Below are positions 12,601 to 24,805 of a stretch of DNA of 64,000 nt, piece after piece. Each line of letters opens with the position of its first letter. Position 1 is the first letter of the stretch. Under the pieces are notes generated by a model that was not told the origin of the DNA, ran no database searches, and saw only the letters and a program-made list of their open reading frames with translations. The translations under genes were made by a program, and so were the position numbers. Location of the stretch: contig CM031858.1 in NCBI GenBank assembly GCA_018697195.1, forward strand, positions 131,205,241 through 131,269,240, given 5' to 3'. Origin of the DNA: Certhia americana. Taxonomy: Eukaryota > Chordata > Aves > Passeriformes > Certhiidae.

Positions 12601-15600
12601 AGAAACAGACACATGGATGATCCTCCCCTTTCCCGTCATCTTGAGACTGGTCCAGAGTCAAATTCCAGTACTCTACCCTAAAGAATATCACAGCTCCTCC
12701 CTGCATGGCTATTCACCTTCTTGATTGTTCTTCATGAATATGTCATCTCTCTTCACCAAGTTCCCAGTACTTCTGCAGACATCTTTCCATTCCAGAATCC
12801 TCCTTCCAGGCATTGGTGTTGGGTATTCAGATATATATGGAATTTTCCGTGGAAGTAGTGAGCCCATCTGTGCTCTTTGGGTATTACTGTTCTTTGTCTG
12901 GTGGCTCTGTGAACGGGCACTGTTGACCATGCTGGAGCTGGGATCGGTGGCTTGGCTAGGTCTAAACCTTTATTCCAGAGAGCTCCTACCCCTTATTTTG
13001 CAGTGTCAGACTGCAGTTTCAGCTGTGTCCCAGTCCAAAGTACTTTTTCCGCAATAGTCAGTCCTGACAGTAGCAGATGACACTGCAAAGTGTCAGCACA
13101 CTGAGCAGAAAAGCAAAGTACAGCTACGGCTGTGCACGCAGTACCTTGCTGCTTTCACATCTCTCCCACTTGCTTTCTGAATCACAGCACTCTGCTTAAA
13201 TGGAAATAAAAAGGACTAATGGGAGTCAAACCAGCAGAGGCAGGCTGGCTGCAGCACAGCGCCTGTCCTCGGCACTGCCTTATGGGGCCACAAAAGCACC
13301 AGGCAAGCTCCAGCTGCAGATGCTTCACTCTTATCAATGAAGTGCAAAGCAAGAAGCACTTTATTTAATTTTCCAGATGCAGGGAAGGATTAATTAGAAG
13401 TTTTCAAAGCACTTTGCCTGGTCTAATGGAGTACTTCACAGGTGGAGGGTAGGGAAGTGGAATAAATAAAACACATCAAGTAATTTTTCTTAAACAGGGT
13501 CACTTCTCTGATCACACCACTCCTTTACACTGATTGTCCACTTGGCAAGGCAAACACATTCCTCTCTCACATGCTCTGCACTCACTTCATCCCTCCTGTT
13601 AAGCATCTGGTGCAGACAGCAAACCATGAACCATCCTGTGTCTGCTGGAATTCAGATTCCTAGTGACTGGTGCAGAAAATGGAATGAGCACCTTGTGGCT
13701 CACAGGCATTTGGGGTCAGCAAGCTGCCGATTCCCTGTCTTTGGAAAGCAGAACACCATGGCTGCCTGGTGGGGAAGAGCAGACATAATTGCAGGAAGTC
13801 AATTAGTTCATGCAAAATGAAGCTAATCATTAATGGTGAGGTACACAGCCATTCTTCTGCAGTGCTGAACAATTACTTTTAAGTCATGTTCCAAGGCTAG
13901 CATGGAACAAGATGTGTGGTTGAGTAGCTGGAGCAGAAAGAATCTCATTGGGTGATCTGATTTCCATTCCCCTCCTTGCCCCTACTCCTTCAGCTGAAGC
14001 AAGTCTCTCATCTCAGGCTGTCAGGATAGTGTCACTGGTTACTGATAAGTACATTGATATTAAAAGCATAAATTCAAAGGATCAAATTTGGCTGGGGTTT
14101 GTGCTCACTAGATGTTACTGCATCACTAGATGTTACTTTCTGTGCCTGTGTTTGTCCCAGAGAGTGAGAAACCCAGAGATCTTACTTGAAACAGGGACAC
14201 TACCACCCTGATCACAGCTGCAGTCAATCTCTGTTACTGTTACGAGAGATAAAAATGCAGAAAAAGGTAAAGATCTACCTGATTTACCTGAAAGGTGAGA
14301 GATCCAGAGTATGATCTAGCTTTGCCCCCACACATTTCAGTACTTCACTTCTTTAATTATTGCAAGCGCCGTTCAGTGTGGGGTGCTGTGGCATGGGAGA
14401 GATGCTTCATTCTCATTAATTCCCATTTCCCAGCAATAGTGTCCAGAGGAAGAGCTTGGCAAAAGAAGACAGCAAAGACCTAAAAGGTCCTGGGCAGGTG
14501 AGGGAGCAGTGAATGACAGGGAGGATCATGAACATGAAGAGGCATAAGGTTTTGACACATGCAAAGACAAAGACCTTGTACCTTGTCTCAGTGTCTCAAC
14601 ATCCTACATGCTACTACTATAAGCAGCTCAGCTCTCCATATTCACATTCATTCACATTCAGTTTGGGTTTTAAGGGGTTTTCTGTCTACTTTCATGGGAA
14701 AAAGAAACCCCAGAAATGAAATCTTCATTAGGCACTTGCATTAGCAAGCACCTGGCACTAACACAATAAATATTCTGAAAGACACTGATATTTAAGTCTC
14801 CAACAGGTAGGACATGACAGACCCTTTCTGCTGGGTGCCTTGCTTATAAAACCACACAAATACTTCCTGGAGAATAAATTATCTAGCCAATTTCCTCTGT
14901 TTTCCTGTTTGTAAATTGCTTCTAAGTAGCTCATGTTTCTCTTGAATGCACTCTTGGTAAATACATCAGGCCATGGACAAGCAGTCTATTGTGGCTGCTT
15001 GGTGTTTAAGAGTCAAGCTGGTTTCAATCATTTAAATTTTATACAAAAGCTATTTCTATTTTCTGGATGGATAAAAGTACCACAGCGCCTGTTTTCTGGT
15101 GTGAAAACTCATTCCTAGAAGCGCCACATTTGTGTGTGAGAATTTAATATATAATTTTAATTTTAAATCATTTCTTCCATAAAGTAATTCTGTCTTAAGG
15201 AGCCCAGTGACCCTAGTTTAAAGGCTGTGCAAGCTCCAGTAAAGAGTAAATGAAACTCTCTTGGAGATTCAGGAATGGCTCTTTATCACCATATCTGTTC
15301 ATTGATCTTCATGGCCTCTTTGGAGTCAATTCAGTGCTCTGTGTAGCTCTCAGGAGCCTCAGTCCAAGACATGAATGACACCAGGCCAGAACAAACTGAA
15401 GGCTGGGACGCTGGTCACACATCTCTGGGTGTGGAAAGAGGGTGGGGAGGATATCATTCCCATGAAGATGTCTAAACCAGATCTTTCACATTCATGACTA
15501 CCCCAGGCCACTGATAAACTTTGCTGTGCTATTTGGAAAGGATCTTGCAAAGCAGACACTGCTTTCATTAAGACCTGACCCATGCAGACTCACAGCAGAG

Positions 15601-18600
15601 CCTCTCCTGTGTTCAGAGGAAATGAGTAAGGGTATATCCTCAGCTCTCTCCTACAGAGTGTGTTTTCTCTTCCTTACCTTTCTAAGCAGACAAAGCAACA
15701 GCTTCAGCTACCCCAAGGTGCTTATGGACACATTGCTTTCACAGAAGATATTGAATGGGGCTCCTTCAGGCAGACCATGGCTGAATAGGAAGACCACAAG
15801 TGATCCCTTTAAAATGTATGGTGTGGTGTAGGTGCCCTTTTGCCATACAGCTCAGCCTCCTCCACAAACATCAGACAGGCATTACAGTACAAGAAGAGCC
15901 TGCTAATTAGTAGACACTGCAGGTGCAAGTGCTCCTGCAGTTGCCCTCGTTGACCTGGCCCATTTACACACACAGCACGTTTAACATCACAGACCTGAGC
16001 TGCCCCAGCAAGCAATGCCAGGTGCTTATCCCTTGGAGCGTGTTGTCCAGTGATGTGCCTGCTCCTTTATCCTACAGGCTACTCAGGACAGCACTACCAT
16101 GTGGGACCTGGGACTCTAAACCAGCCATGTGGGGTAGGACAAGATTTTCTCTGGTGCTTATGTGAGAGGAGGTGTAATTATAGCTGTTGGATATAAACTG
16201 ATTTGCAGTTTCAGATTCCCACTAGAGGCTTCAGTGATATTTTAGCAATAAACATCTGAGATGTTGAAATTTTTGCTATTTCATGTTTGGGAAGCAAATT
16301 TTTATGGTGTTGAAAAACAGACAAGTTCTAACAATGTTTAATCCAGTCAGCCCCAAAACTTGTTAAACACTGCAACCAATGTCTAAGAATATTTTAGCTA
16401 GAATGTAATACTATATGCCTTTGAATAAAAACTGAAGTGGCTTTATTGGTATTTGTTAAACCACTCAGCTGCATTCCACAAACATTTGTGTTTACAAAAA
16501 TGCTTGTAAAAAGGAAAAATGTTGTAAACATTCAAGTGAATGTGGATTTATACAAAAACTTTTGCCTTCAGAATTTTAAAGTAGCTGCCTTAAAATATCT
16601 CCCTTGATTTAGAAGGGATCTGCTGAAGGAATAAAAATACTGTAACACACTAATCATCAGTGATAAAAAAACCTTAATAACCCCATTGCCTTTATTGTAC
16701 TTATTCTGGATTTATAGACTTTGCTGAAACCAGATCTGAGCTTTTATTTTTACAAGCCTCTTTTTTTATCTAAAACGTCTTTCAGAGAAAACACTTTGAA
16801 TCAAGTTCTGTTGTGTTTGTTTGTTCTGTGCTTTATAAAACTGTTGAGAATGATTTCATCTGTGCATGATCGTGGGACTGAAGATAATGTAATAATAAGA
16901 CTTAGCAAAATCACATCAAAGAAAACTATGTTATACTGTGGAGCCAGGAAAAAACACTACTTTATCTCAGAAAATGTCTCATTTTCAGTGAAGTTTGCTA
17001 GAATGACAAGTATAGACTGATGTGGTGTGTGGACTTGCATTATTTGCAACCTCAGCACTTGTTCCTGCACTTTTTCTGTGGGTCCTTGGGTTACCCTGGA
17101 TACTGGATACTGGCTACTGGGTCACCCTACTTTCACCCACTGTGATCCCTTCCAGCCTGGGTCAACTGTCTGGAAACCTTACATCTTCCAGGAGCTGTAG
17201 CTGCAGGACATCAACATTGCTGACTTCCTCAAAAACTGGAGACATATTTTCTAGCCTTTAAGGTAGGAAACCAAGATGTCAAAATCTCTGCAAGCCATAG
17301 TTCTTCCAGTGGAAAAAAAACCTACCCAAGACAGCAGAGAGCCACGGAAACTATTGTACTTCTTGGTGTGGTATCCAGTTACCCTTGTGGCAAGAAATCA
17401 GCAGTCCAAAAAGCTCTGAGAGAATAAACTCAAGCTGTCAGTGACTGACCTGGCTTAGTTGAGGTTCCCTCAACTGACCCAAACTGCTGGGGAACAGCAG
17501 AAGAGACCTTGGAAATGGGGTTGCAGACCAAGAATCCTTAGGAGAAAGTTGTCTCCATTTTGTCAATTAAATAAGGGCCAAATATTTCCAGCACAACCAG
17601 CATCTGTCTGAAACACTTCTTTCACAGAAAATTTAAAAATTTCTTAGGATAGATTTTCTTGATTTGCAATAAAGTTTTTCATTCTGACAGAGTCTCTTAT
17701 TAATTGTGTGTATCTTAGTTTGAATCAAAATATTCCTTTAACAAGCAATTCTGAAAAACAACACCCATTCTTTCTTCCTTTTCCCGAATTTCCTTACTCT
17801 TTTGTCTGACCGCAGACAAAATGGTCAATGTCATGCCTCTGCTCCACTACTAGTTTTGTTGTGTCTCTTTGTGATAAGGGTATCACAATGTGAAGAAGGC
17901 ATTACACAGCAGATTCAGAGATTTTGGCATGAGGCACCTCCAACTGACTTTACAGTACTTTGAGGAAAGTAGCTTATGAGCCTTACTGCAATAAGCAGGT
18001 TTTCTTCAGGTGACAGACTACAGATTCTGGCTTCCTCTAGGAGAATTGAAAGCACCTGGGCATGAAATATACAAAATTTCCACAAGTGTTAAATTTTCTT
18101 ATCTTTACAGAACAGGATACTTGTCTACAGGCTGAGGTGTAACATTTAACCCAGGCTCCTTTTCTGGAAAAGTAGAAAAGAGGAAGGACCTGTGGAGGGA
18201 AATCTGCAAGAATTTTCTTGTTCAAACACTGTGAGGGGAATTATTGCTCAAATCAATCATCTTTAGAGAGCTGCAACATGTGCCTAGGTTGTAGCTTGTC
18301 AGATGTACTCTCTAGTCCATGAAGATTCCAAATGCAGAGCTCACCTACATTTTAGGCTTTGGTCACCAAGGGAGATGCTGAATAAATGGATTTTCTGATC
18401 CTGAAGACCAGGAGCTGGAATAAATCACTGCACTATGTTTTTCTGACTGGCTACTGGAAAAACAGCCTGGATTGAATTGGAACTAAAATATCTACCTGTC
18501 TTTCCTGCACTGGTCATTGACTCTACTTTTGAAAAGACGATGAGTGTTAGAGAGTCAGTTACCACAGCAAGAGAAAGCTACAAAACAGAGCTCTGCAATA

Positions 18601-19200
18601 ATTCTTTTCTCTGAGTTAGAGATTTTCAACCCCTTTACCAAAGTACTTGCAATTATCATTTCAAAGTCATGAAAATAATAACTAATACTGAGTAAAAATA
18701 ATTAGGTATATTTAATCAAAAGTTAGAAAATGCAGTAAACAGCTATTGGCAATGATATTCCTGATTACCTAACTGTACCAGAAAAGGCAGTTAGGAAAGC
18801 ACAGTTAGTATTCCAGCTTCACATTCCCAAGTGAAAACTTTAGCAAATACAAAATGGGTCAATGAATAGTACATTATGAGGCTTCTTTGGAGAACTTTTA
18901 AATCAGATCCTGTGGCACGTGACTGCACCTATGTATTTTTTAGCAGCCAGGACATGCAGTCAGTCAGGAGGTTAAGAAAAAATCCCTGCTCTTAACATCA
19001 AGCCATTAACACTTGTTTGATGAACTGAATCATAAGAGTTGGTTGTGCTTTGGTGAGCTGTAAACAAAACCCCTTGTGTAAATATTCAGTCAGATAAGAA
19101 GTAAATTCCCTGTGGCTGCATTTCTGCCATTTCAATCCACTCAGATGTGTGCTATATCCACTGCATTTCAGGGTCACCTAAAATGAATATTAAATTTGAA
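12601..19200. other. Unique DNA, no gene recognised
   Basis: Short open frames occur on both strands, but none is longer than about 110 codons or similar to a known protein. Small local duplications are present: two copies of TCACTAGATGTTACT (about 14106-14120 and 14123-14137), ATTCACATTC doubling near 14639-14659, and a TACTGGA/TACTGGC/TACTGGG triplet near 17098-17121. No interspersed repeat family was recognised. Confidence 0.55.
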
Positions 19201-19209
19201 AGCAGGTGT

Positions 19210-19265
19210 CATTCCACAGAATGTGGAATGAAGGAGTCACATTCTGTTCCACTGACTGTGGAACA
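19210..19265. other. Two adjacent hairpins sharing a TTCCAC/GTGGAA core
   Basis: The first inverted repeat has 9-base arms CATTCCACA (19210-19218) and TGTGGAATG (19222-19230) around a 3-base loop. The second has 8-base arms TGTTCCAC (19245-19252) and GTGGAACA (19258-19265) around a 5-base loop. The two share the TTCCAC/GTGGAA core, so four half-sites of the same hexamer lie within 56 bases. This could be a compound protein-binding site, a small structured RNA or chance; no function is assigned. Confidence 0.5.
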
Positions 19266-20839
19266 AGAAGTCACCTTTGTAAAGGCATTGTTCTATTTGA
19301 CCAAAGATTTGGGGAAAACTAGGCTAATTTTATGGTATATCACAACACAGAAACCAGCAATCTTTGACTATGGCAAGTTACAAAGAGTTTTTCTGTCTAG
19401 GAATAGTGCTCAGCAAACCAATCCTATCTGTACTTATCACCACAGTGTGCACATGGCCTCCATGGGCAAATCATGCTGGGAAGTCTGAGCAAAGCAGCCA
19501 GTGAAGCCACAAAAGATGTTTCTCATGAGAGAATAGAAATTATCTGTTTTGCTGGCAGTCAGCTATTTCTGATAGAAATCCTGGTAGGACCAAATCTTAG
19601 AAAAAGATTTGGCTACAGAGAGAGAAGATGCATTTCAGCATCTCTGGGAAGAAGTCTGAATGGAAGGAACCACAAAGATAGGTGTAAGACTGTTCTTACA
19701 GGTTAAAACCATTGTCACAAGCACCTCAATACCTTTTCTACACTTGATAAATAATGCATAAGAATTACCAACAACACCAAGAAGAGGAGGGCACCCCATC
19801 CTGCAACCTGTCAGCTGCACACTGTATATGCTAGAAGAAACAGTTTGGGATGAAGAGCTGTTGATCTGCTCTTCACACATTAAATGCTCTGCTCCTTTTA
19901 CATGCTTTGATTTTTCCTAATTGGGTTAGGAATTATATGACTGTCAACTAAGGCATGGGACTTTGTCTTTGAATTTTCTATCTTCTCGTTTTTAACAGTA
20001 CCTTGAACTACTCTTGCTTCCAATGGGAAAAATAACTTAATGGCAAATTTTAGGAAGCAAGACTGAAAGTTAAAAAAAACCCCAAACAGATAACCACCTA
20101 CACTTATGTATTTCTGCTAGTTATTTGTATTAGTGTAATATAAAAGGATCGGAAAAGAAGGAAGAAATGGCTGGTTTAATCTAAGCTCCGCACTTACATC
20201 ATATCAAGGTTGATCAAAAGATCTCAGTAGGGATTTCTTCTATAGTCTGCCCTTACTACCATTTTAGGGTTACTCTGCAGGAGTTCTGCTGTGTTTTTCA
20301 TCCTTACTCAGAGGCAGCAGTTTTTTCTATGTACAGTACCACTTAATAGATTAAGGATGTAAGGAATTTCCTGGCATGTAAATAGAATAATGTAGTAGAG
20401 AGAGTAGATCATTACATCTAGTACATTTTCATGAAATGCAGCTCAATTCTTACACCATTTTGATTTCACTCAAAAATCAGACAATTTTCTGTCTGATAAT
20501 TCCTGATTATGGAAGGAATAAGGATTATGTCCTTTTCTATTTCATTATTTTCTCCTATTTCTTTCACTTTTCCTTTGACCTTTCATTCCCCCTTGACTTC
20601 TTTGTATTTCACTTGTATGCCATGACTTCTTCTGTCCCTAGTTCCTTTCTTTCCACTCTCCTTTATTAGCTTTTTCCTCTGTTTCTTCTTGTTGTCCTCT
20701 TCTTTGTCCTTGCATCCTTCACTTTTAGCAAATTGCCACATTGGCGTGAATTACTGGGGAAGATTAAAGATGTATGTCCTTTGAGGATAGTGAAATTTAT
20801 CAACAATCAGATCTACAAACGAAAGCCAGTTTCTATTCA

Positions 20840-20904
20840 GAAAAAAAAAAAACAAAAAAAAAACAAAAAACAAAAAACAAAAAAAAACAAACAAAAAAAA
20901 AAAC
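20840..20904. repeat. A-rich (CAAAAA-like) low-complexity tract
   Basis: About 65 bases of A runs punctuated by single C residues. It could be an expanded poly(A) tail of an old retrocopy inserted on the plus strand, but no AATAAA or recognisable source gene lies directly upstream, so only simple sequence is claimed. Confidence 0.8.
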
Positions 20905-21553
20905 CCAAAACCTGAAATGTTAGAAAAGAGAATTATATTTGAAGACTGGAAGTCAGCTTAGGAGTCAAGGTAATAGGCTCTGCTTTGGCTCTACTGCAGG
21001 TTTGATGAGTGACCTTGAGCAAATTACCCAACCTACATGTGCCAGGATGAGCAATTTACCTACCTGCTAAAATTACCATAACAATATTTCTGTCTTAGGA
21101 GTGCTGCAAAGTTTAATTAAGCTTGGTAAGCACTCAAACATTCTTCATTTAGTAAAATTACCCTCATTATGCATTAACCCACCATGACATTTTTCAGGCA
21201 GTAGGTGTCTTATCTTCTCTGTTCTAGACTTGAATATGACAGTATCCTTCAGCTACATTTAGCCAATAATTAAATGATTTTGGAAAATATATTAATTAGA
21301 GCTGGAATTATAGCAATTTCTTGAGATCTCTAAAATGCCTTTGAATATCACAAAACCCCTGAACAGACATGCAGCTGTAGAACTCCCCCATCTCTTCTCC
21401 ATAACACAAATTCCTCAGCTGACTGCATACATCTGCCTTCAACCCACCTTCCTCCTTGGAGAGGACATGCCTCTCCAAGAGGCTCATGTGTTACCCAATT
21501 GCTGACACCAATGAATTTGCTGACAACATGTGGAAAAGGCTTGTCCCATGTAA

Positions 21554-21601
21554 GTAACTCTCCAAAAGTTCCTTCTTTTGTAACTCTCCAAAAGTTCCTT
21601 C
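21554..21601. repeat. 26-bp tandem duplication (two copies)
   Basis: A 22-base block beginning GTAACTCTCC appears at 21554-21575 and again, identically, at 21580-21601, separated by TTTT. The perfect identity indicates a recent local duplication. Confidence 0.85.
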
Positions 21602-21733
21602 AAATATGATGGGATGTCTCAGCCTCCACGGCACACCTGTGCCACTTCTTTCATGATGGATTTTCACCCCAGGAACAAGACAGCAGCCAGCAGCCTGTCA
21701 CTCTCACTACAGAGGGCATGACAGCAGGTCATG

Positions 21734-21842
21734 TGTCACCCAGGCTGTGGTGCCTTGGGGCTTTCATGCCATCCAGGCACAAGGGCCACAAAGCTGTGTC
21801 ACCCAGGCAGCAGGGCCACAGGACTTTGACACCCAGGCTGTC
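21734..21842. repeat. Degenerate repeat around a TCACCCAGGC core
   Basis: Three copies of a (T)G(T/A)CACCCAGGC(T/A)G core occur at about 21734, 21797 and 21826. The last two sit in an imperfect 30-bp tandem unit starting GGGCCACA (21783-21812 and 21813-21842). It looks like a short minisatellite-like duplication in a local GC-rich spot. Confidence 0.6.
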
Positions 21843-23427
21843 TGAAGTGGCCAGAAGCCCCCCGGCTCTGTCTGTGTAGCTGCTTTGTCAGTTATATTAT
21901 AATATATAATATAATCAACAAAATTATAATAAACTCTAGTTTCATGTGAGAGTCAGGTTAGTGGAAGCAGTTTGAAATCAGGCTTGATTTCCACACTTTG
22001 TCTTGTATAAGCACCTATTCATGGTAATTAAACTACACAAATCAGAGAGAGGACTAGATTTTAACACAGCTTTGCACAAGGGTTTTACACAAATGAAATC
22101 CAGTAAATAGTTTTTATCAGAAGTGGATATACTTCTTTTGATTTATTTCTGATACAAATGCAGACTGACATTTTGTTCATAGCTAAACCACACCCCTGAA
22201 GATATTTCCAAGTTACTTCTTTCTGCAAAGATCCAGATAAGATCTCATTTCTGAGGCTCTTGGCTGGCACGGCTTTCTTACAAATCCCTCCTCCCTGAAA
22301 AGGGAATCTAAAGCCTACTTCTCCTATGCATCTCAAAGGGAAATTCAGTACCTTTTTGTCTGACTGTTTATCATTTCTTGCAAATGCTCAAATCCATTTC
22401 CTTTGGAAAAGTTTGTCTTTGTATGACAGGCATACAAATAGGTTTTATTATAGTACTCTATTCACTGCTGCAGCTTAGCCTGGAGATAAAAAGGAATTCA
22501 TTTTCTGGATTTTTCCCAAATGTCAGCTCTATATTATCAGAGTTCTTAACTCAAGAAGAATGGGCAAATGAAAAAAAATATGAACCAATATATTATATCT
22601 GACTTCATGTTAGTGACCAAGAGCCCAAATTTACCCCCCAGTGAACTGAATCAAAGTAGAATCAGGATTGCAAGATTAGGCAGAAAAGCACTGAGTCATC
22701 TGAATTTCAATAACAGTAACTTAGATCCTGCAATCTTTTAAATATTAATGGTGAACTCCACTCACTGAGTTAACCATACTGCCGTGTATGCCCTAAAGGT
22801 CAGGAAAATTGGATTTTCTTTCCCCTTGTATTTTTTTTTCCTTTAGCAATCTTTGACATATATATACAAGATTATTAAAAAAATAAAAAACCAAAACAAA
22901 CCAAAAAATTTCCTTTATCACACTAGGACATTTCTACCTCTGTAAAGCAAAGCATCTCCTCATGCCAGTAAAGAATCAGTAGATGATAATCTCCCAGTAG
23001 CTCTCTTTCCTGTTGTTTTTTGCTGAGACTTGAAGGAAACCAGTCAGTGAAGGGACCTCTTCAAACATGGTTGCTGTAACTGCTTTTGCAACCTTGGGTA
23101 TTACCTGTCAGCATGTGATTTGTTTTTTTAGGACTATTATTCAGCCTTATACAATTAGGACCAGATCCCAGCTAATGGTTTCTTTCATGAAGGGTAGCCA
23201 TGATGGCCTCTCCTATCCTATCCTAACCAGGAGGGGTAAGTTTCCTACTATGGGAAGCTTATCCCCACTTTCCAAATTTTCCAAATTTCTCTTTGCAGTA
23301 GTTTTCCCACAGCTCAAGATAGTTCTTCAAATTGTGCTGACTGGGAGGTATTCCAATAGTATGATTTGTGGCATCAGAGTGTTTTAGGTGTGTCAGCAGC
23401 TGCAGAGGTTGTGCTGATTATCAGAGA

Positions 23428-23474
23428 TAGGTAGGTAGGTAGGTAGGTAGGTAGGTAGGTAGGTAGGTAGGTAG
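23428..23474. repeat. (TAGG)n microsatellite
   Basis: Nearly twelve uninterrupted copies of TAGG. It directly precedes the AAGG/CGCG repeat and the assembly gap, so the whole 23428-23663 block is one compound simple repeat. Confidence 0.95.
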
Positions 23475-23480
23475 AGAAAG

Positions 23481-23521
23481 GAAGGAAGGCGCGGAAGGAA
23501 GGCGCGGAAGGAAGGCGCGGA
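23481..23521. repeat. 13-bp CGCG-containing minisatellite entering an assembly gap
   Basis: Three perfect copies of GAAGGAAGGCGCG occupy 23481-23493, 23494-23506 and 23507-23519, and a fourth begins with GA before the run of N. The unit is an AAGG repeat that has gained a CGCG, giving two CpGs per copy in an otherwise CpG-poor neighbourhood. The true array is probably longer than shown, because the gap starts inside it. Confidence 0.9.
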
Positions 23522-23621
23522 NNNNNNNNNNNNNNNNNNNNNNNNNNNNNNNNNNNNNNNNNNNNNNNNNNNNNNNNNNNNNNNNNNNNNNNNNNNNNNN
23601 NNNNNNNNNNNNNNNNNNNNN
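23522..23621. other. Assembly gap (100 N)
   Basis: Exactly 100 N, the usual placeholder for a gap of unknown size. It lies inside a simple repeat, which explains the failed assembly. The real length and content are unknown. Confidence 0.98.
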
Positions 23622-23663
23622 AGGAAGGAAGGAAGGAAGGAAGGAAGGAAGGAAGGAAGGAAA
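23622..23663. repeat. (AAGG)n microsatellite
   Basis: About ten copies of AGGA/AAGG follow the gap without the CGCG insertions seen before it. The purine-only strand could form triplex-like structures, which also hinders sequencing. Confidence 0.95.
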
Positions 23664-24130
23664 CTGGTAGAAAGCTTCACATAGTCCATCAAAGTCAAGG
23701 TAAACACATTTAGAAACAGAGTAGCAAAAATAAAGCAAAAGACTAGGTACCTGAGGATTGCTACTGCCTGCTTCTTCCCTCCCAGTGTCTCATCTTTAAG
23801 ATGAGGACTGAGGAAGCAAGAAGTGACTCCAGCTGCAGCTAAGGCACACCATGTAGCTCATGGCTCCAGGAGCACGTTGATCCAGGTGTGGATTAGATGA
23901 TCGTGCAGGCTGGGCAGCTCACAGGCTCTGCTCTCAAAAGGGAGCATAACTCTTTTCTTGTTAAACAACTTTATGCGTTGCTGTCTTTCAGTGCAAATGA
24001 GATATAAAATGGCAGTCCTAGGAATCCCCTTCTTTTCATCTCACTGGAGCTACCAAGCTCCAGAGAAATTGCTTCAACTACAGATACAAGTTTAGTGTAG
24101 GTTTAATTGACTGTAATGGACATGATGTAC

Positions 24131-24803
24131 ACAAGTCCTGGCCCTCATGGGGGACTTCAACCACCCCAACATCTGTTAAAAGGACAATACAGCAAGGCAC
24201 AGGCAAGCTGGGATGTTCCTGGAATGCGTTCATGATAACTTCCTTCTCCAAGTGGTAAAGAAGCCAATAAGGAGAGGTGCTATGCTGGACCTTGTTCTCA
24301 CCAGCCAGGAGTTGCTAGTGGAGAACATGAAGGGCAGCCTTGGCTGTAGTGATTGTGAAATGGGGATCCTTAGGTCCTTTGTGCTGTGAGGAGGGTGCAC
24401 AGCAATCTCGCTTCAGGAGAGAAGACTGTGGTATCTTCAGATATCTGCTTGTTAGAGTACCATGGGATAAAGCCCTGGAGGGAAGTGGGCCCAAGAAAGA
24501 AGGTTAATATTCAAGGATCACCTGCTCTAAGCCCGGAAATGAGCTTCCCAACAAAGAGGAAGGAAAAAATAACAGGAGGCCTGCGTGGATGAGCAAGGAG
24601 TTCCTGGACAAAGCTCAAACACAAAAAGAAAGCCTGCAGAGGGTGGAAGTAAGACCAAGCAACTTGGAAGGAATATAAAGAAATTGTCTGAGAAGTCAGG
24701 GATCAGATTAGGGAACAAAATACCTGATATAATTAAATTTGACCAGGGATGTCAAACTTCTATAGGTATATTGGCAATAAAATAAAAACCTGAAGAAAAT
24801 GTT
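24131..24803 (+). mobile_element. CR1 LINE fragment, internal ORF2 (end of endonuclease and linker), decayed
   Basis: The plus strand reads as the C-terminal part of a CR1 endonuclease. A frame near 24140 gives the LMGDFNHPNIC motif that contains the catalytic DFNHP aspartate, then FLECVHDNFLLQ, RRGAMLDLVLT and GSLGCSDCEM, all recognisable from avian CR1 ORF2. A TAA stop follows NIC where CR1 normally has Trp. After about 24355 the frame breaks. The linker region before the reverse transcriptase is still traceable at about 24590-24803, including a piece reading FYRYIGNK with a small deletion just before it. Neither the 5' end nor the 3' tail is present. The element is an old, inactive remnant; names rest on my recall of avian CR1. 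Confidence 0.85.
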
Positions 24804-24805
24804 TG

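Larger units (their letters stand above)
19266..23427. other. Unique AT-rich DNA with small repeats, no gene recognised
   Basis: The segment holds an A-rich tract (20840-20904), a 26-bp tandem duplication (21554-21601), a degenerate 30-bp repeat (about 21734-21842) and an AT-rich palindromic stretch near 21893-21918. Open frames are short and unrecognised. A frame at 23067-23387 contains a GTAAGT donor-like site near 23237 but no other support. Confidence 0.5.

Noticed and set aside
20840..20904. A-rich tract as the tail of a processed pseudogene
   Set aside because: No polyadenylation signal or recognisable gene-like sequence precedes it.
23393..23738. Minus-strand frames with repeated PSFLPSFLP and LPTYLPTY
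   Set aside because: They are translations of the AAGG and TAGG microsatellites and run through the assembly gap.
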